From NCBI GenBank assembly GCA_002433465.1, contig DJIE01000105.1, positions 11,276-43,599 on the forward strand: a DNA stretch of 32,324 nt, given 5' to 3'. Below are positions 15,880 through 24,917 of the stretch, in pieces (position 1 is the stretch's first letter; each line of letters starts with the position of its first letter). The position numbers and the translations under genes are program-made. Source of the stretch: Salinisphaera sp. UBA6602. GTDB lineage: Bacteria > Pseudomonadota > Gammaproteobacteria > Nevskiales > Salinisphaeraceae. Under the pieces are notes generated by a model. It did no database searches, was not told where the DNA came from, and was given only the letters and a program-made list of their open reading frames with translations.

Positions 15880-16170
15880 GATGAACTGTGCGGGTGAATT
15901 TTGGCTTGGGGTTTCGCGCTGCTGTGCGAGTGACTTTCACTTGCTTGTCCAGGTAAGTAACCAAAGCAAAGGACACCCTGTCTTGCGCCGATGCTGCGCA
16001 TCGGTTCCCTGCGCGGCTCCGTCCGAACGCGGGCCAGCCGGAAACTCGCTTCGCTCAGACATCCGGCTGGCCCTAGGCAATTAACAAGCCCGCGATCGCC
16101 TCCGCTGCTCGGCGCTAAGCCCAAGGGACCCAAATACAGCCAAGCTCGCTAACGCTCGCTCAAGGTTGCG
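15880..16170. repeat. Structured intergenic repeat, resembling dispersed gammaproteobacterial elements
   Basis: The 345-bp gap between sprT and the DUF815 gene has no credible gene. Instead it holds ordered motifs: GTAAGTAACCAAAGCAAAGG (15952-15971), a hairpin CCGATGC-TGC-GCATCGG (15988-16004), and a perfect 12-bp inverted repeat GGGCCAGCCGGA / TCCGGCTGGCCC (16031-16042 with 16062-16073) whose loop contains ACTCGCTTCGCTCAGAC. AAGGGACCCAAATACAGCC follows. I recall the same motif order in dispersed intergenic repeats of other gammaproteobacteria and xanthomonads, where it creates spurious open frames. Boundaries are approximate. Confidence 0.65.
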
Positions 16171-16177
16171 TCTGTGG

Positions 16178-17071
16178 TTAATTGTCCGCCTGCGCCAAGG
16201 ACTGGCGCCCCGCCCAATCGCGGGCGAACTGCTCGGCGGTACGCCCGCTGCGAGTGCCGCGTGCCAGCGCCCACTGCAGGGCTGCGCGTTCCCAGGGCGC
16301 GCCGACGCCGATTTCGGCATCGATACCGTGCGCGGCCAGATGCTTGACGGCGATGGCGAGATAATTCGCCTGGTCGAACGGATAGAACGACAGCCACAGG
16401 CCGAAGCGTTCCGACAGCGAGATCTTTTCCTCGACCGCTTCGCCGTGGTGAATCTCGCCGTCGATTTGCTGTGCGGCCTGATTCTCGGACTGGAACTCCG
16501 GCAGCAGATGACGCCGGTTCGAGGTCGCATAGATCAGCACGTTATCGGGTGCGGCCGCGAGCGAGCCGTCGAGTACGGCCTTGAGCGCCTTGTAGCTGCC
16601 GTCACCGGCTTCGAACGACAGATCGTCCGAGAAGACGATGAATTTCTCCGGCCGCTCGGCGAGAGTGGCTACCAGGTCGGGCAGATCGACCAGGCGATGG
16701 GCCGGTACTTCGACCACGCGCAGGCCGTCGTCGACGAAGGCGGGCAGCAATGCCTTGACCAGCGACGACTTGCCCGAGCCCCGCGAACCCCACAGCAGCG
16801 CGTTATTGGCGGGCAAGCCGGCCACGAACTGGCGAGTATTGGCCAGCAGGCGCTGTTTCTGGGTGTCGATACCGCGTAGCCGATCCAGCGGCAGCGCCTG
16901 CGGTGCATCGATGGCCTGGAGGCGGCCGTCGTCGCGCCAGCGAAACGCATGCGCCGACCAGTCGATATCCGTGCCGACCGCGCGGCGCGCATCGGCAAGC
17001 TGTGCTTCCTGTGTATCGGCGATACGCTCGAGCTGGGCCGCGATCCGGCCGAGGATGTCTGTATCTGGCAT
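16178..17071 (-). CDS. DUF815 family AAA-type ATPase
   Basis: This is a 297-residue cytosolic P-loop ATPase. Walker A is GSRGSGKSS (95-103) and Walker B is KFIVFSDDLSF, with Asp149-Asp150. A sensor-like region YATSNRRHLLP follows. This is the DUF815 (PF05673) family, whose cellular role is unknown. An N-terminal helix of about 90 residues precedes the ATPase core. The SERFGLWLSFYPFD segment and C-terminal helical lid are typical of the family. It is monocistronic as far as I can tell: a 104-bp gap separates it from the ADH gene upstream, and the repeat region lies downstream. Confidence 0.88.
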   Translation of the reverse strand: MPDTDILGRIAAQLERIADTQEAQLADARRAVGTDIDWSAHAFRWRDDGRLQAIDAPQALPLDRLRGIDTQKQRLLANTRQFVAGLPANNALLWGSRGSGKSSLVKALLPAFVDDGLRVVEVPAHRLVDLPDLVATLAERPEKFIVFSDDLSFEAGDGSYKALKAVLDGSLAAAPDNVLIYATSNRRHLLPEFQSENQAAQQIDGEIHHGEAVEEKISLSERFGLWLSFYPFDQANYLAIAVKHLAAHGIDAEIGVGAPWERAALQWALARGTRSGRTAEQFARDWAGRQSLAQADN

Positions 17072-17175
17072 GCGCTGCAGTCTATGGCAGCCGGCCCGTT
17101 TCGTGAAGCCGGCAGGCCATGGACAGGGTCAATCGGCGCGCCGCGGCCACCCGCCGGGCGGCCGGGCGTATTGCG

Positions 17176-18357
17176 TCAGGGCTGCATGACCACCTTGATG
17201 CAGTTGTCACGCCGGGCCTGGAACATTTCGTAGGCCTCCGGGGCCTGGTCCAGACGCATGCGGTGGGTGATCACGAAGCTCGGGTCGATATCGCCGCGCT
17301 CGACGTGATCCATCAACGGCTTGAGATAGTGCTGCACATGGGTATGGCCAGTCTTGATCGTGAGTGCCTTGTTCATCAAAGCGCCGACCGGGATCTTGTC
17401 GGCAATACCGCCATAGACCCCGGGAATGGATACCGTGCCTGCCTTGCGACAGGCCATGATCGCCTGGCGCAGCACGATCGGCCGTGCGGTTTCCATCTGC
17501 AGGCTTTGCTTGATGTTGTCGTACCAGTATTCCAGGCCCACGCCGTGTGCCTCGAGGCCGACCGCGTCGACACAGATATCCGGCCCACGGCCGGCAGTCA
17601 TGTCGCGTAGTGCTTCAACCAGCTGCAACGTATTGCCGACTTCACGCGGGTTGAGTGTTTCGGCGCCGTGCTGGGTTGCTGCCATATCGAGGCGTTCGTC
17701 GACGGTATCGATGGCGATCACGCGTGCCGCGCCCAGCATTTTCGCGCTGGCGATGGCGAACTGGCCCACCGGGCCACAGCCCCAGATGGCGACGGTATCG
17801 CCGGGCTGCATATCGCACTGGGCGATGGCCTGATAGCCGGTCGGAAAGATATCGGTCAGAAACAGGGCCTGCTCGTCAGATACGGAATCCGGCACGACCA
17901 TCGGGCCGACATCGGCATAGGGCACACGCACATACTCGGCCTGGCCACCGGCATAGCCACCCAGGATATGCGTATAGCCGAACAGCCCCGAGGGCGATTG
18001 GCCCCACATCTTCTCGGCCACACCGGCGTTCGGGTTGGAGTTGTCGCACAGCGAGTGGTAACCGCTGTCGCAGAAGAAGCAGTGGCCGCAGGCGATGGTG
18101 AACGGCACGACCACGCGATTGCCAATCGACAGGTTGGTGACCGCCGAGCCGAGCTCGACGACCTCGCCCATGAACTCGTGGCCGACGATATCGCCGGCCT
18201 GCATGCCCGGCATGAAGCCGCCGTAGAGATGCAGGTCGGAACCGCAGATCGCGGTCGAGGTAACCTTGATGATGGCGTCGCGCGGATTGAGAATCTGCGG
18301 GTCGGCCACGTTATCCACGCGCATGTCCTGCGCGCCGTGCCAGCATACGGCTTTCAT
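17176..18357 (-). CDS. Zinc-dependent alcohol dehydrogenase (MDR family)
   Basis: This is a 393-residue cytosolic NAD(P)-dependent dehydrogenase. Catalytic-zinc ligands are Cys38 (ICGSD) and His60-Glu61 (GHE); the structural zinc site has Cys90, 93, 96 and 104. The Rossmann motif is GCGPVG (193-198). Such proteins resemble glutathione-independent formaldehyde dehydrogenase and threonine dehydrogenase, but the substrate is not readable. Start 18357 overlaps the stop of the SRPBCC gene as ATGA. The paired SRPBCC protein may modulate or supply a hydrophobic substrate. Confidence 0.9.
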   Translation of the reverse strand: MKAVCWHGAQDMRVDNVADPQILNPRDAIIKVTSTAICGSDLHLYGGFMPGMQAGDIVGHEFMGEVVELGSAVTNLSIGNRVVVPFTIACGHCFFCDSGYHSLCDNSNPNAGVAEKMWGQSPSGLFGYTHILGGYAGGQAEYVRVPYADVGPMVVPDSVSDEQALFLTDIFPTGYQAIAQCDMQPGDTVAIWGCGPVGQFAIASAKMLGAARVIAIDTVDERLDMAATQHGAETLNPREVGNTLQLVEALRDMTAGRGPDICVDAVGLEAHGVGLEYWYDNIKQSLQMETARPIVLRQAIMACRKAGTVSIPGVYGGIADKIPVGALMNKALTIKTGHTHVQHYLKPLMDHVERGDIDPSFVITHRMRLDQAPEAYEMFQARRDNCIKVVMQP

Positions 18358-19109
18358 CGCGCGACTCCTTCATGGGCCGAGGCATGAATGGCACCGGTCG
18401 GTACTTCGCCGGCCTCCATCACCTGCTTGAAGTGGCGTAGATCCTCGCGCACGGCTTCGCGCGACAGCGCATTAACGAAATTCAGCGGTGCCGCCGCCAG
18501 CAAGCCGTGCGGCAGTTCGTAGCGCAGGTTGAGTTCCACCTGCGTGCCGCGGCCGGCGGGCGCCGGGGCAAAACGGATCTCGCCGGTCTGGGGTACGTCC
18601 GATCCTTCGACACTGCGCCAGGCGATGCGCTCGCCGGGCACGTCCTCGACGATTTTAGCCTCCCATTCGTAGGTGCCGCCCAGCGGCGTCTCGGCCTGCC
18701 AGCGCGAGCGACCGTCGGGCAGGTCATCTACCGCGGTAATGGACGTCATGATCGCGGGCAGACGGGTGAAATCGCGCCAGAACGCATACAGCTCTTCGCG
18801 CGAACGGGCGATGGTGATGCTGGCCGAGAGATCCAGCGGGCCCGTGCGATGGCCGGTCAACGTACGTTCGGCGCCGCGTGCGAGGGCGCGACCGGTACCT
18901 TTGAGCCCGCGCCCGGTGGAGGCGCGATAGGCCAGATAGCCGCTGAAGGCGCCGAGCAACAGGCCCGATAACCCGCCGCGTCGCATGCCGACCATGAGCG
19001 AACCCACGCTGGCTGCCAGGGCGAGTGCGCGCTGTTTTTCGCGCTCGCGCGCGCTGTCCAGCTCGGTGTCGTCGTCGTTGCGAGGGTCGATCGGTCGGTA
19101 TGGGGTCAT
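18354..19109 (-). CDS. SRPBCC family protein with N-terminal glycine-rich helix
   Basis: This 251-residue protein is encoded directly upstream of the zinc dehydrogenase and coupled by ATGA. Residues about 28-66 ([22 protein letters not shown] and following) form a glycine-rich hydrophobic hairpin, likely membrane-associated. Residues about 96-235 form an SRPBCC/polyketide-cyclase-like domain ([18 protein letters not shown], then [11 protein letters not shown]) that could bind a lipid or quinone-like ligand. The C-terminal tail is short. Enzyme role unknown; the strong coupling suggests the two products act together. Confidence 0.8.
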   Translation of the reverse strand: MTPYRPIDPRNDDDTELDSAREREKQRALALAASVGSLMVGMRRGGLSGLLLGAFSGYLAYRASTGRGLKGTGRALARGAERTLTGHRTGPLDLSASITIARSREELYAFWRDFTRLPAIMTSITAVDDLPDGRSRWQAETPLGGTYEWEAKIVEDVPGERIAWRSVEGSDVPQTGEIRFAPAPAGRGTQVELNLRYELPHGLLAAAPLNFVNALSREAVREDLRHFKQVMEAGEVPTGAIHASAHEGVAR

Positions 19110-19346
19110 GCGTGCGCTCCGTACTCTAGGCGACCTTCAATGTAGCGCGCCGGGCAGGGCCGCGCGTCGGTGGAAGTCCTGACATGATTTAAGCGTTGCC
19201 GGGGGTACACTCGCCAAGGGTTCGACCGGATCTCGAGATGCCGGTCCAGCCACTTGAATACGCCGGGTGCGGATGGCCGCGCCCCGGATCGGGACACGGC
19301 CGGCAGACGCTGCAAAGGCCGTGAGCCAGCTGCCTCGGGAGAGATT

Positions 19347-19556
19347 ATGAGTACGGGATTCGAACGCCGGAACGCACGCCCGCTTACCCCATCGCGCGTG
19401 GTGGATGAAGTTTGTCGTCACCCGGTAATTACCGGCGCGGCGGTTGTTGGCGCGGCGGTCGTGCTCGGCGCGCTCTTGCACTATGGCCCGCAACCGCGCA
19501 AACGGCGCTCGCTTTTCGAACGCGTTCGGGCCTCGCTGCGCTCATTGTTCGACTGA
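19347..19556 (+). CDS. Small single-pass membrane protein
   Basis: This is a 69-residue protein with a polar N terminus, one TM helix (VITGAAVVGAAVVLGALLHY, about 27-46) and a basic C-terminal tail (RKRRSLFERVRASLRSLFD). ATG 19347 is preferred because GGGAGAG lies just upstream; a longer frame starting at 19254 has no such site. A terminator follows 33 bp after the stop, which supports it as a real transcription unit. I do not recognise a family. Confidence 0.6.
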   Translation: MSTGFERRNARPLTPSRVVDEVCRHPVITGAAVVGAAVVLGALLHYGPQPRKRRSLFERVRASLRSLFD

Positions 19557-19588
19557 GCGCGCCGCGCCGGGCATTTGATTCCGGCCAC

Positions 19589-19626
19589 AAAAAAGCCCCG
19601 ATCGATCGCCGACCGGGGCTTTTTTT
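19589..19626. terminator. Bidirectional terminator between the small gene and ettA
   Basis: A-rich sequence leads into AGCCCCG, then 13 bases, then CGGGGCT followed by T7. The A6/T7 flanks let it act on either strand. It lies between the convergent small gene and ettA. Confidence 0.75.
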
Positions 19627-19650
19627 CGTGCCGTTCAGGCAGCGCGGCGA

Positions 19651-21312
19651 TCAGGCCAGCTTGCGGTGCTTGGCCTTGGCCGAGCCCTCGGAGGCATTGC
19701 CGAGGCGGCGTTTGCGATCGGCTTCGTAGTCCTGGTAATTGCCTTCCAGAAAGACCACGTCATCGTCCTCGAACGCCAGGATATGGGTGGCGATACGGTC
19801 GAGAAACCAGCGATCATGCGAGATCACGAGCACCGCGCCTGGGAACTGCAGCAACGCTTCTTCCAGAGCACGCAGGGTTTCCACGTCCAGGTCGTTCGTC
19901 GGTTCGTCGAGCAGCAGGGTGTTGCCGCCTTTCTGCAACAGCTTGGCCAGCTGCAGTCGGTTGCGTTCACCGCCGGAGAGTTCCGATACCCGCTTCTGCT
20001 GGTCCGAGCCCTTGAAGTTGAAGCGGCCGATATAGGCACGCGACGGGATCTCGTAATTGCCGATCTGCAGGATGTCCTGCTCGTTGGAGACTTCCTGCCA
20101 CACGGTCTTGTCGGAGTTGAGCTCCTCGCGTGACTGGGTCACATAGGCCAGGTCGACCGTATCGCCCACGCGGATTTCGCCCGAGTCGGGCTGCTCTTCG
20201 CCGTTGAGCATACGAAACAGCGTCGTCTTACCCGCACCGTTGGGGCCGATGATGCCCACGATCGCGCCCTGCGGAACCTTGAGCGATACGTCTTCGTAAA
20301 GCGTGCGGTCGCCATAGGACTTGGTGACGTTGTTCATCTCGAACACGAGATCGCCCAGGCGCGGCCCCGGCGGGATATAGATTTCGTTGGTCTCGCTGCG
20401 CTTCTGGTATTCCTTGGACTGCAGCTCCTCGAACTGCTTGAGGCGCGCCTTGGACTTGGACTGGCGGCCCTTGGCGTTCGAGCGCACCCATTCCAGCTCG
20501 GCCTTGATGGCTTTCTGGTGGGCGTCTTCGGATTTCTGTTCCTGTTCGAGGCGTTTTTCCTTCTGTTCCAGCCAGGAGGAGTAGTTGCCTTCGTAGGGAA
20601 TACCGTGGCCGCGGTCGAGTTCCAGAATCCAGCCGGCGACGTTATCCAGGAAGTAGCGATCATGGGTCACGGCCACGACCGTGCCCGAGAAGTCCTTCAG
20701 GAAGCGTTCCAGCCAGGACACGGATTCTGCGTCCAGATGGTTGGTCGGCTCGTCGAGCAACAGCATGTCCGGCTTGGACAGCAGCAGTCGGCACAGGGCC
20801 ACGCGGCGGCGCTCACCGCCGGACAGCTTGGAAACGTCGGCGTCCCACGGCGGCAGGTTCAGTGCTTCACCGGCACGATCCAGCGTGTTGTTGATTTCCC
20901 AGCCGTCAGCGGCGTCGATAGCTTCCTGCAGCTCGGCCTGTTCGGTGAGCAGGGCATCGAAGTCGGCGTCCGGGTCGGCAAAGGCTTCACTGATTTCGTT
21001 GAAGCGGGCGAGCTTTTCGGCGATGTCGCCGAGGCCTTCCATGACGTTGCCGCGTACGTCCTTGGATTCGTCGAGCTGCGGCTCCTGCGGCAGATAACCG
21101 ATATTGATGCCGGGCATGGGCCGGGCTTCGCCTTCGATCTCGGTATCGATACCGGCCATGATGCGCAGCAGGGTGGACTTGCCGGCGCCGTTGTAGCCGA
21201 GCACGCCGATCTTGGCGCCCGGGTAGAAGGACAGATAGATGTCTCGAAGAATATGTTTCTTCGGCGGCACGACCTTGCCGACGCCGTTCATCGTGTAGAT
21301 GTACTGAGCCAT
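19651..21312 (-). CDS. ettA: ABC-F protein EttA, energy-dependent translational throttle
   Basis: This is a 553-residue soluble ABC-F ATPase; E. coli EttA is 555. There are two nucleotide-binding domains: Walker [10 protein letters not shown] (39-47), signature LSGGERRR and DEPTNHLD in the first, then [17 protein letters not shown] and DEPTNDLD in the second. The linker between them is basic and helical ([20 protein letters not shown]). EttA binds the ribosomal E site and gates the first peptide bond according to ATP/ADP. The start is ATG 21312 (MAQYIYTM), the usual EttA N terminus; the longer frame is in the intergenic region. It diverges from cysH. Confidence 0.95.
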   Translation of the reverse strand: MAQYIYTMNGVGKVVPPKKHILRDIYLSFYPGAKIGVLGYNGAGKSTLLRIMAGIDTEIEGEARPMPGINIGYLPQEPQLDESKDVRGNVMEGLGDIAEKLARFNEISEAFADPDADFDALLTEQAELQEAIDAADGWEINNTLDRAGEALNLPPWDADVSKLSGGERRRVALCRLLLSKPDMLLLDEPTNHLDAESVSWLERFLKDFSGTVVAVTHDRYFLDNVAGWILELDRGHGIPYEGNYSSWLEQKEKRLEQEQKSEDAHQKAIKAELEWVRSNAKGRQSKSKARLKQFEELQSKEYQKRSETNEIYIPPGPRLGDLVFEMNNVTKSYGDRTLYEDVSLKVPQGAIVGIIGPNGAGKTTLFRMLNGEEQPDSGEIRVGDTVDLAYVTQSREELNSDKTVWQEVSNEQDILQIGNYEIPSRAYIGRFNFKGSDQQKRVSELSGGERNRLQLAKLLQKGGNTLLLDEPTNDLDVETLRALEEALLQFPGAVLVISHDRWFLDRIATHILAFEDDDVVFLEGNYQDYEADRKRRLGNASEGSAKAKHRKLA

Positions 21313-21403
21313 GGTTTCGCGGGCCTGTGTCAAAGGGTCGTCAGTGTAAGCCAACACGCGCCTCGACTGAATGGCTATCGCGTCCCGCACGAGCGCAACC
21401 GAT

Positions 21404-21431
21404 GATCCGGAAAATATCGTTATTCCGGATC
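21404..21431. promoter_or_regulatory. Perfect 9-bp dyad in the ettA-cysH intergenic region
   Basis: GATCCGGAA (21404-21412) and TTCCGGATC (21423-21431) are separated by a 10-bp AT-rich spacer. It is about 92 bp from ettA and 123 bp from cysH. The geometry suggests a dimeric DNA-binding protein; I cannot name the regulator. It does not fit a classic CysB site. Confidence 0.35.
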
Positions 21432-21553
21432 AGTCTAAGAGTGCGTCTTTAAAATAACGTATTCGCGCTTATCATAGGCGTCATTCAAGGTAGCGCGATG
21501 CGAGGGTTCGTTCGTCGGCGTCGCGCATGAAGCAATTCAAACGAGGTAGCAGC

Positions 21554-22183
21554 ATGCAAGTCGATGTCGCCAACGCCAATGCCGAACTCGCCGGCAAGCA
21601 TCCGAAGGAAATCGTTGAATGGGCGGTCGGCCTCGGTGGCAAGACCATCGTGACCACCAACTTCGGCCCGGAAGAGGCGGTGATCCTGCATCTGGCAACC
21701 CAGGTTCAGCCCGACATGGACGTGGTCTGGATCGACTCCGGCTACGCCACGCGCAAGACCTACCTGTTCGCCGAGAAGCTCATCGAAGACCTCAAGCTGA
21801 ACGTGCACGTGTTCAACCCGCTGTCTTCGGCCGCGCGTCGCGATGCGCTGATGGGCATTCCGGACGTGGACGACCCGCAGCACGAGGAGTTCACCCGTCA
21901 GGTCAAGCTGGAGCCCTTCGGCCGTGCCATGCAGGCGATGGCGCCGGATGTGTGGCTGACCGCCGTGCGTCGCGACCAGACCGAGTTCCGCAAGAACATG
22001 GATATTGTCTCCCAGGACAAGCCGGGCGGCGTGGTCAAGGTCGCGCCTGTGCTCGAGTGGACCGCCGACGACATGGCGGCCTATCGCGAGAAGCATGGCC
22101 TGCCCAACGAAACCAACTACTACGATCCGACCAAGGTGCTGGGCAATCGCGAATGCGGTCTGCATAACCGCTTCACGGCCTGA
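21554..22183 (+). CDS. cysH: Phosphoadenylyl-sulfate (PAPS) reductase family protein CysH
   Basis: This is a 209-residue cytosolic enzyme. TNFGPEEAVILHLATQ (35-50) and DSGYATRKTY (61-70) are the nucleotide-binding segments. The C-terminal ECGLH (200-204) carries the redox cysteine of thioredoxin-dependent reductases that turn PAPS into sulfite. No CC...CC iron-sulfur motif is present, pointing to the PAPS rather than APS type. ATG 21554 has GAGGT about 8 bases upstream; 21527 does not. It is shorter than E. coli CysH (244). No sulfite reductase or ATP sulfurylase genes adjoin it. Confidence 0.88.
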   Translation: MQVDVANANAELAGKHPKEIVEWAVGLGGKTIVTTNFGPEEAVILHLATQVQPDMDVVWIDSGYATRKTYLFAEKLIEDLKLNVHVFNPLSSAARRDALMGIPDVDDPQHEEFTRQVKLEPFGRAMQAMAPDVWLTAVRRDQTEFRKNMDIVSQDKPGGVVKVAPVLEWTADDMAAYREKHGLPNETNYYDPTKVLGNRECGLHNRFTA

Positions 22184-22207
22184 TCAGGTAACGGTTAGTC
22201 GAATCGC

Positions 22208-22241
22208 AAAGGCGCGCGGCTTCGGTCGTGCGCCTTTTTTT
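22208..22241 (+). terminator. Rho-independent terminator after cysH
   Basis: A 13-bp stem with two G-U pairs (22208-22220 with 22225-22237) has a TTCG tetraloop and T7 after it, 24 bases past the cysH stop. Confidence 0.85.
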
Positions 22242-22243
22242 GT

Positions 22244-22279
22244 GCCTGCACGAGGCGTGGAACGCCGCATCGTGCAGGC
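22244..22279. repeat. Hairpin between the cysH terminator and the end of the iron operon
   Basis: GCCTGCACGA (22244-22253) pairs with TCGTGCAGGC (22270-22279). Inside it, GGCGT (22254-22258) pairs with ACGCC (22262-22266), leaving a 3-base bulge. It lies 12 bases beyond the FhuF-type gene stop. It could protect or end the minus-strand transcript, though no T-run follows on that strand. Confidence 0.5.
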
Positions 22280-22291
22280 AGCGACCAAAAC

Positions 22292-23098
22292 TCAGCGCTG
22301 TTTCGCTGTGATCCGTTCAGGGCCTTTTTTCTCGGCGACCGTGAGCAGCGGACAGGTGCGGCAATAAACCGGCGGCTGCGTGGCCTTGAAGTACAGACAG
22401 CAGGTACGCCGAAAGCGCACGGTCTCGCCATCGGCCCGGTGGGTGGGCGCATACAGGAAACGCGCCAGTGGATTGACGGACCCGCCGAACAGGGCCGGCG
22501 GGGCGTCGATGAGAAAACGCCAGTCCGCATCGCGGCGCGCGATCGCCGCCGGTTCGGTGAAGTCGACCATACGGCGCTCATATAAGGAATAGACACGTAC
22601 TGCCGTGTTTTCCCAGAGCATGCGCATGGGCACGCCGCTGACCTGGTGCAATACCGCCCACAGCGGCGCGATGAGGCCGGCAAAGACCTGGCCGACAAGC
22701 ACGCTCCGGGCGCGATCGCGCTGATTGGACGGCAAGGCCTGCGCATCGAGGCGATGCAGGGGCAGGCAGGATGTCCAGCGCGTACCGTCGTGGCTGGCAT
22801 CGATACGGCAGTTGTCGGCCGATATGTCCAGGCTGCGATCACAGGCGGACAGGGCATAGAAGCTCGCGCCCGTGATCAGAAAGGCCAGCCGTTTGGATAG
22901 CAGCGAGGCAGTGACACGCCGCGACGGCGCGCCAATGACCGGGCCGAGTTGGTCGAGCAGCTGGCGACAGCGCGCCGCGTCGGTGAAATCAGCCACGCTC
23001 AATGTTGGCCGATCGAGGCGTGCGGCATCCACAAGCTGCAGCGACCCGGTCAGATATTGCCAGTCAGCCGCGCTGAAACCATGGGCCGCCGGCATCAT
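22292..23098 (-). CDS. FhuF-type siderophore-iron reductase
   Basis: This is a 268-residue cytosolic or membrane-peripheral protein. The C-terminal pattern C-C-x11-C-x2-C (RRTCCLYFKATQPPVYCRTC) is the [2Fe-2S] signature of FhuF-like ferric-siderophore reductases, which release iron by reduction inside the cell. The spacing here is 11, against 10 in E. coli FhuF as I recall. ATG 23098 overlaps the ATPase stop as ATGA; an ATG 30 bp further upstream is rejected. It is the last gene of a five-gene iron uptake operon. Confidence 0.85.
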   Translation of the reverse strand: MMPAAHGFSAADWQYLTGSLQLVDAARLDRPTLSVADFTDAARCRQLLDQLGPVIGAPSRRVTASLLSKRLAFLITGASFYALSACDRSLDISADNCRIDASHDGTRWTSCLPLHRLDAQALPSNQRDRARSVLVGQVFAGLIAPLWAVLHQVSGVPMRMLWENTAVRVYSLYERRMVDFTEPAAIARRDADWRFLIDAPPALFGGSVNPLARFLYAPTHRADGETVRFRRTCCLYFKATQPPVYCRTCPLLTVAEKKGPERITAKQR

Positions 23099-23886
23099 GA
23101 AGACGGGGCGCGGCCGAACGGAATACACAACGGCACGCCGAAGAACGGGTCGGCAATGACACGGCAGTCGAGTTCGAAAACCTCGCGTACATTGACCTCG
23201 GTAACCACGTCATCGGGCGTACCCTGGGCATGAATGCGCCCGTGCTTGAGTGCCACCATGTGATCAGCGTAGCGACAGGCTAGATTGAGATCGTGCAGCA
23301 CCATAACGATCGTCTTGCCGGCATCGCGATTGAGCGCCTTGAGCAGATCCAGCACCTCCAGCTGGTGGGTGAGATCGAGAAAGGACGTCGGCTCATCGAG
23401 CAGCATGAGCGGCGTGTCCTGGGCCACGGCCATGGCAATCCAGGCGCGCTGGCGCTGGCCACCGGACAACGAATCCACGGGGCGATCCGCCAGCGTCAGC
23501 AGGTCGGTGCGCGCCAGTGCGTCGTCCACACAGGCCTCGTCGCGCTCTGACCATTGCGAAAGCCAGCTCTGATGCGGATGCCGACCGAGCGCGACCAGTT
23601 CGCGCACGCGCAGGCCTTCGGGTGCGACCGGCTGTTGCGGGAGCAACGACAATGTACGGGCGACAGCCTGAGTGGGCTGGCGATGTATATCCGCGCCGTC
23701 GAGCACCACCTCACCGTTCCAGGGGGCGAGCAGCCTGGCCAGCGTTTTCAAGAGCGTGCTCTTGCCGCAGCCATTGCTGCCGATGAGAACCGACAGTTGG
23801 CCTTCGGGCAGCGCCAAGGTCAGTTCGCGCAGGATCGCCTCGTGCTGATAGCCGGCCGTGATATGCGTTGCAGAAAGCTGCGTCAT
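23095..23886 (-). CDS. Iron-siderophore ABC transporter ATP-binding protein
   Basis: This is a 263-residue cytosolic ATPase of the FecE/FhuC group. It has Walker A GSNGCGKST (about 36-44), signature LSGGQRQR, Walker B LMLLDEPTSFLDL, and a VLHDLNLACRYAD H-loop. It powers uptake through the two permeases encoded just upstream. Two bases separate its start from the permease stop, and its stop overlaps the FhuF-type gene. Substrate specificity is inferred from the locus. Confidence 0.93.
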   Translation of the reverse strand: MTQLSATHITAGYQHEAILRELTLALPEGQLSVLIGSNGCGKSTLLKTLARLLAPWNGEVVLDGADIHRQPTQAVARTLSLLPQQPVAPEGLRVRELVALGRHPHQSWLSQWSERDEACVDDALARTDLLTLADRPVDSLSGGQRQRAWIAMAVAQDTPLMLLDEPTSFLDLTHQLEVLDLLKALNRDAGKTIVMVLHDLNLACRYADHMVALKHGRIHAQGTPDDVVTEVNVREVFELDCRVIADPFFGVPLCIPFGRAPSS

Positions 23887-23888
23887 AG

Positions 23889-24917
23889 CTAACGCGCCTG
23901 TCGCAGAAGCAGAGTGAGAAAGAAGGGCGTACCGATCGCGGCCACGAATATGCCGGCCGGCAGATCCAGCGGCGTGAACAGCGTGCGTCCGAGCAGGTCG
24001 GAGAGTATGACGAGGGTAGCACCGAGTGCTGCACTGGTGATCAGCTGTGCAGCGCCGGGCGAAGGCGTGATCTGGCGTGCGATATGCGGCGCAACCAGGC
24101 CCACGAATGCCATGGCGCCGCCCCAGGCGATCGCAACGCCGGCCATGAGTGAAGCAACCAGCGTCAGTAGCGCACGCGTGCGCTGGACCTTCACGCCAAG
24201 CCCGGTGGCCAGGCCATCGTCGAGCGGCGCCAGCAGCGCGTGGCGCAGCAGTGCTACGAGCACCAGTGCCAGCCCGGTACAGCACAGCGCCAGCTGTCCT
24301 ACCTCGGTCCAGTTGGCGCCATACACACTGCCGGTCAGCCATACATAGGCCGATAGCGTGGTGCTCAGCGGGCTGGATACCAGAATGAAAGTGGTGATCG
24401 CGCCGCAGAGTGCGGCCATGCCGATACCCATCAGGATGAGCCGTAATGGCGTTGTACCCCGATGCCAGGCCAGGCGATACACCACAGCGATCACGGCCAG
24501 CGCACCCGCCATTGCCGCAATCGGTAGCCCCGACATACCCCAGTCTGCGGCCAGATACGAAAGATACGCGACCGCCGCCGCGCTCGCGCCTGCCGTGACA
24601 CCCAGCGTATCCGGCGAGGCGAGCGCGTTACGCATCACCTGCTGGAAAAGCCAGCCGGACACCGCCAACGCGCCGCCGCACAGCAATGCCAGCAGTACGC
24701 GCGGAGCGCGCAGCTGCAGCACGATCAGCCCGGCGTGGCTGTCAGGCTGGACCAATGCATGCAGGAAGGCCGGCGGCGACAGGGGTATCGCGCCAAGCAT
24801 GAGCGCGCCAATGCCGGCGAGGCTACACAGCAGCAGGGTGCCCAGGGCGTTGCGCCAGGGCGACGGGCTGAACCGGCGCGACCAGCGGCCCAGACGCAGT
24901 GCACGGGACTCAGGCAT
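23889..24917 (-). CDS. FecCD-type iron-siderophore ABC permease (second)
   Basis: This is a 342-residue inner-membrane protein. FecCD family marks are LRAPRVLLALLCGGALAVSG, LASPDTLGVTAGA, LTGSVYGANW and AFVGLVAPHIAR. It pairs with the other permease to form the channel. It overlaps the upstream permease by 8 nt and ends 2 bases before the ATPase. The N terminus has a basic stretch before the first helix. Confidence 0.92.
   Translation of the reverse strand: MPESRALRLGRWSRRFSPSPWRNALGTLLLCSLAGIGALMLGAIPLSPPAFLHALVQPDSHAGLIVLQLRAPRVLLALLCGGALAVSGWLFQQVMRNALASPDTLGVTAGASAAAVAYLSYLAADWGMSGLPIAAMAGALAVIAVVYRLAWHRGTTPLRLILMGIGMAALCGAITTFILVSSPLSTTLSAYVWLTGSVYGANWTEVGQLALCCTGLALVLVALLRHALLAPLDDGLATGLGVKVQRTRALLTLVASLMAGVAIAWGGAMAFVGLVAPHIARQITPSPGAAQLITSAALGATLVILSDLLGRTLFTPLDLPAGIFVAAIGTPFFLTLLLRQAR

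Noticed and set aside
15849..16133. 94-residue minus-strand open frame
   Set aside because: It translates the intergenic repeat; such frames are commonly spurious.
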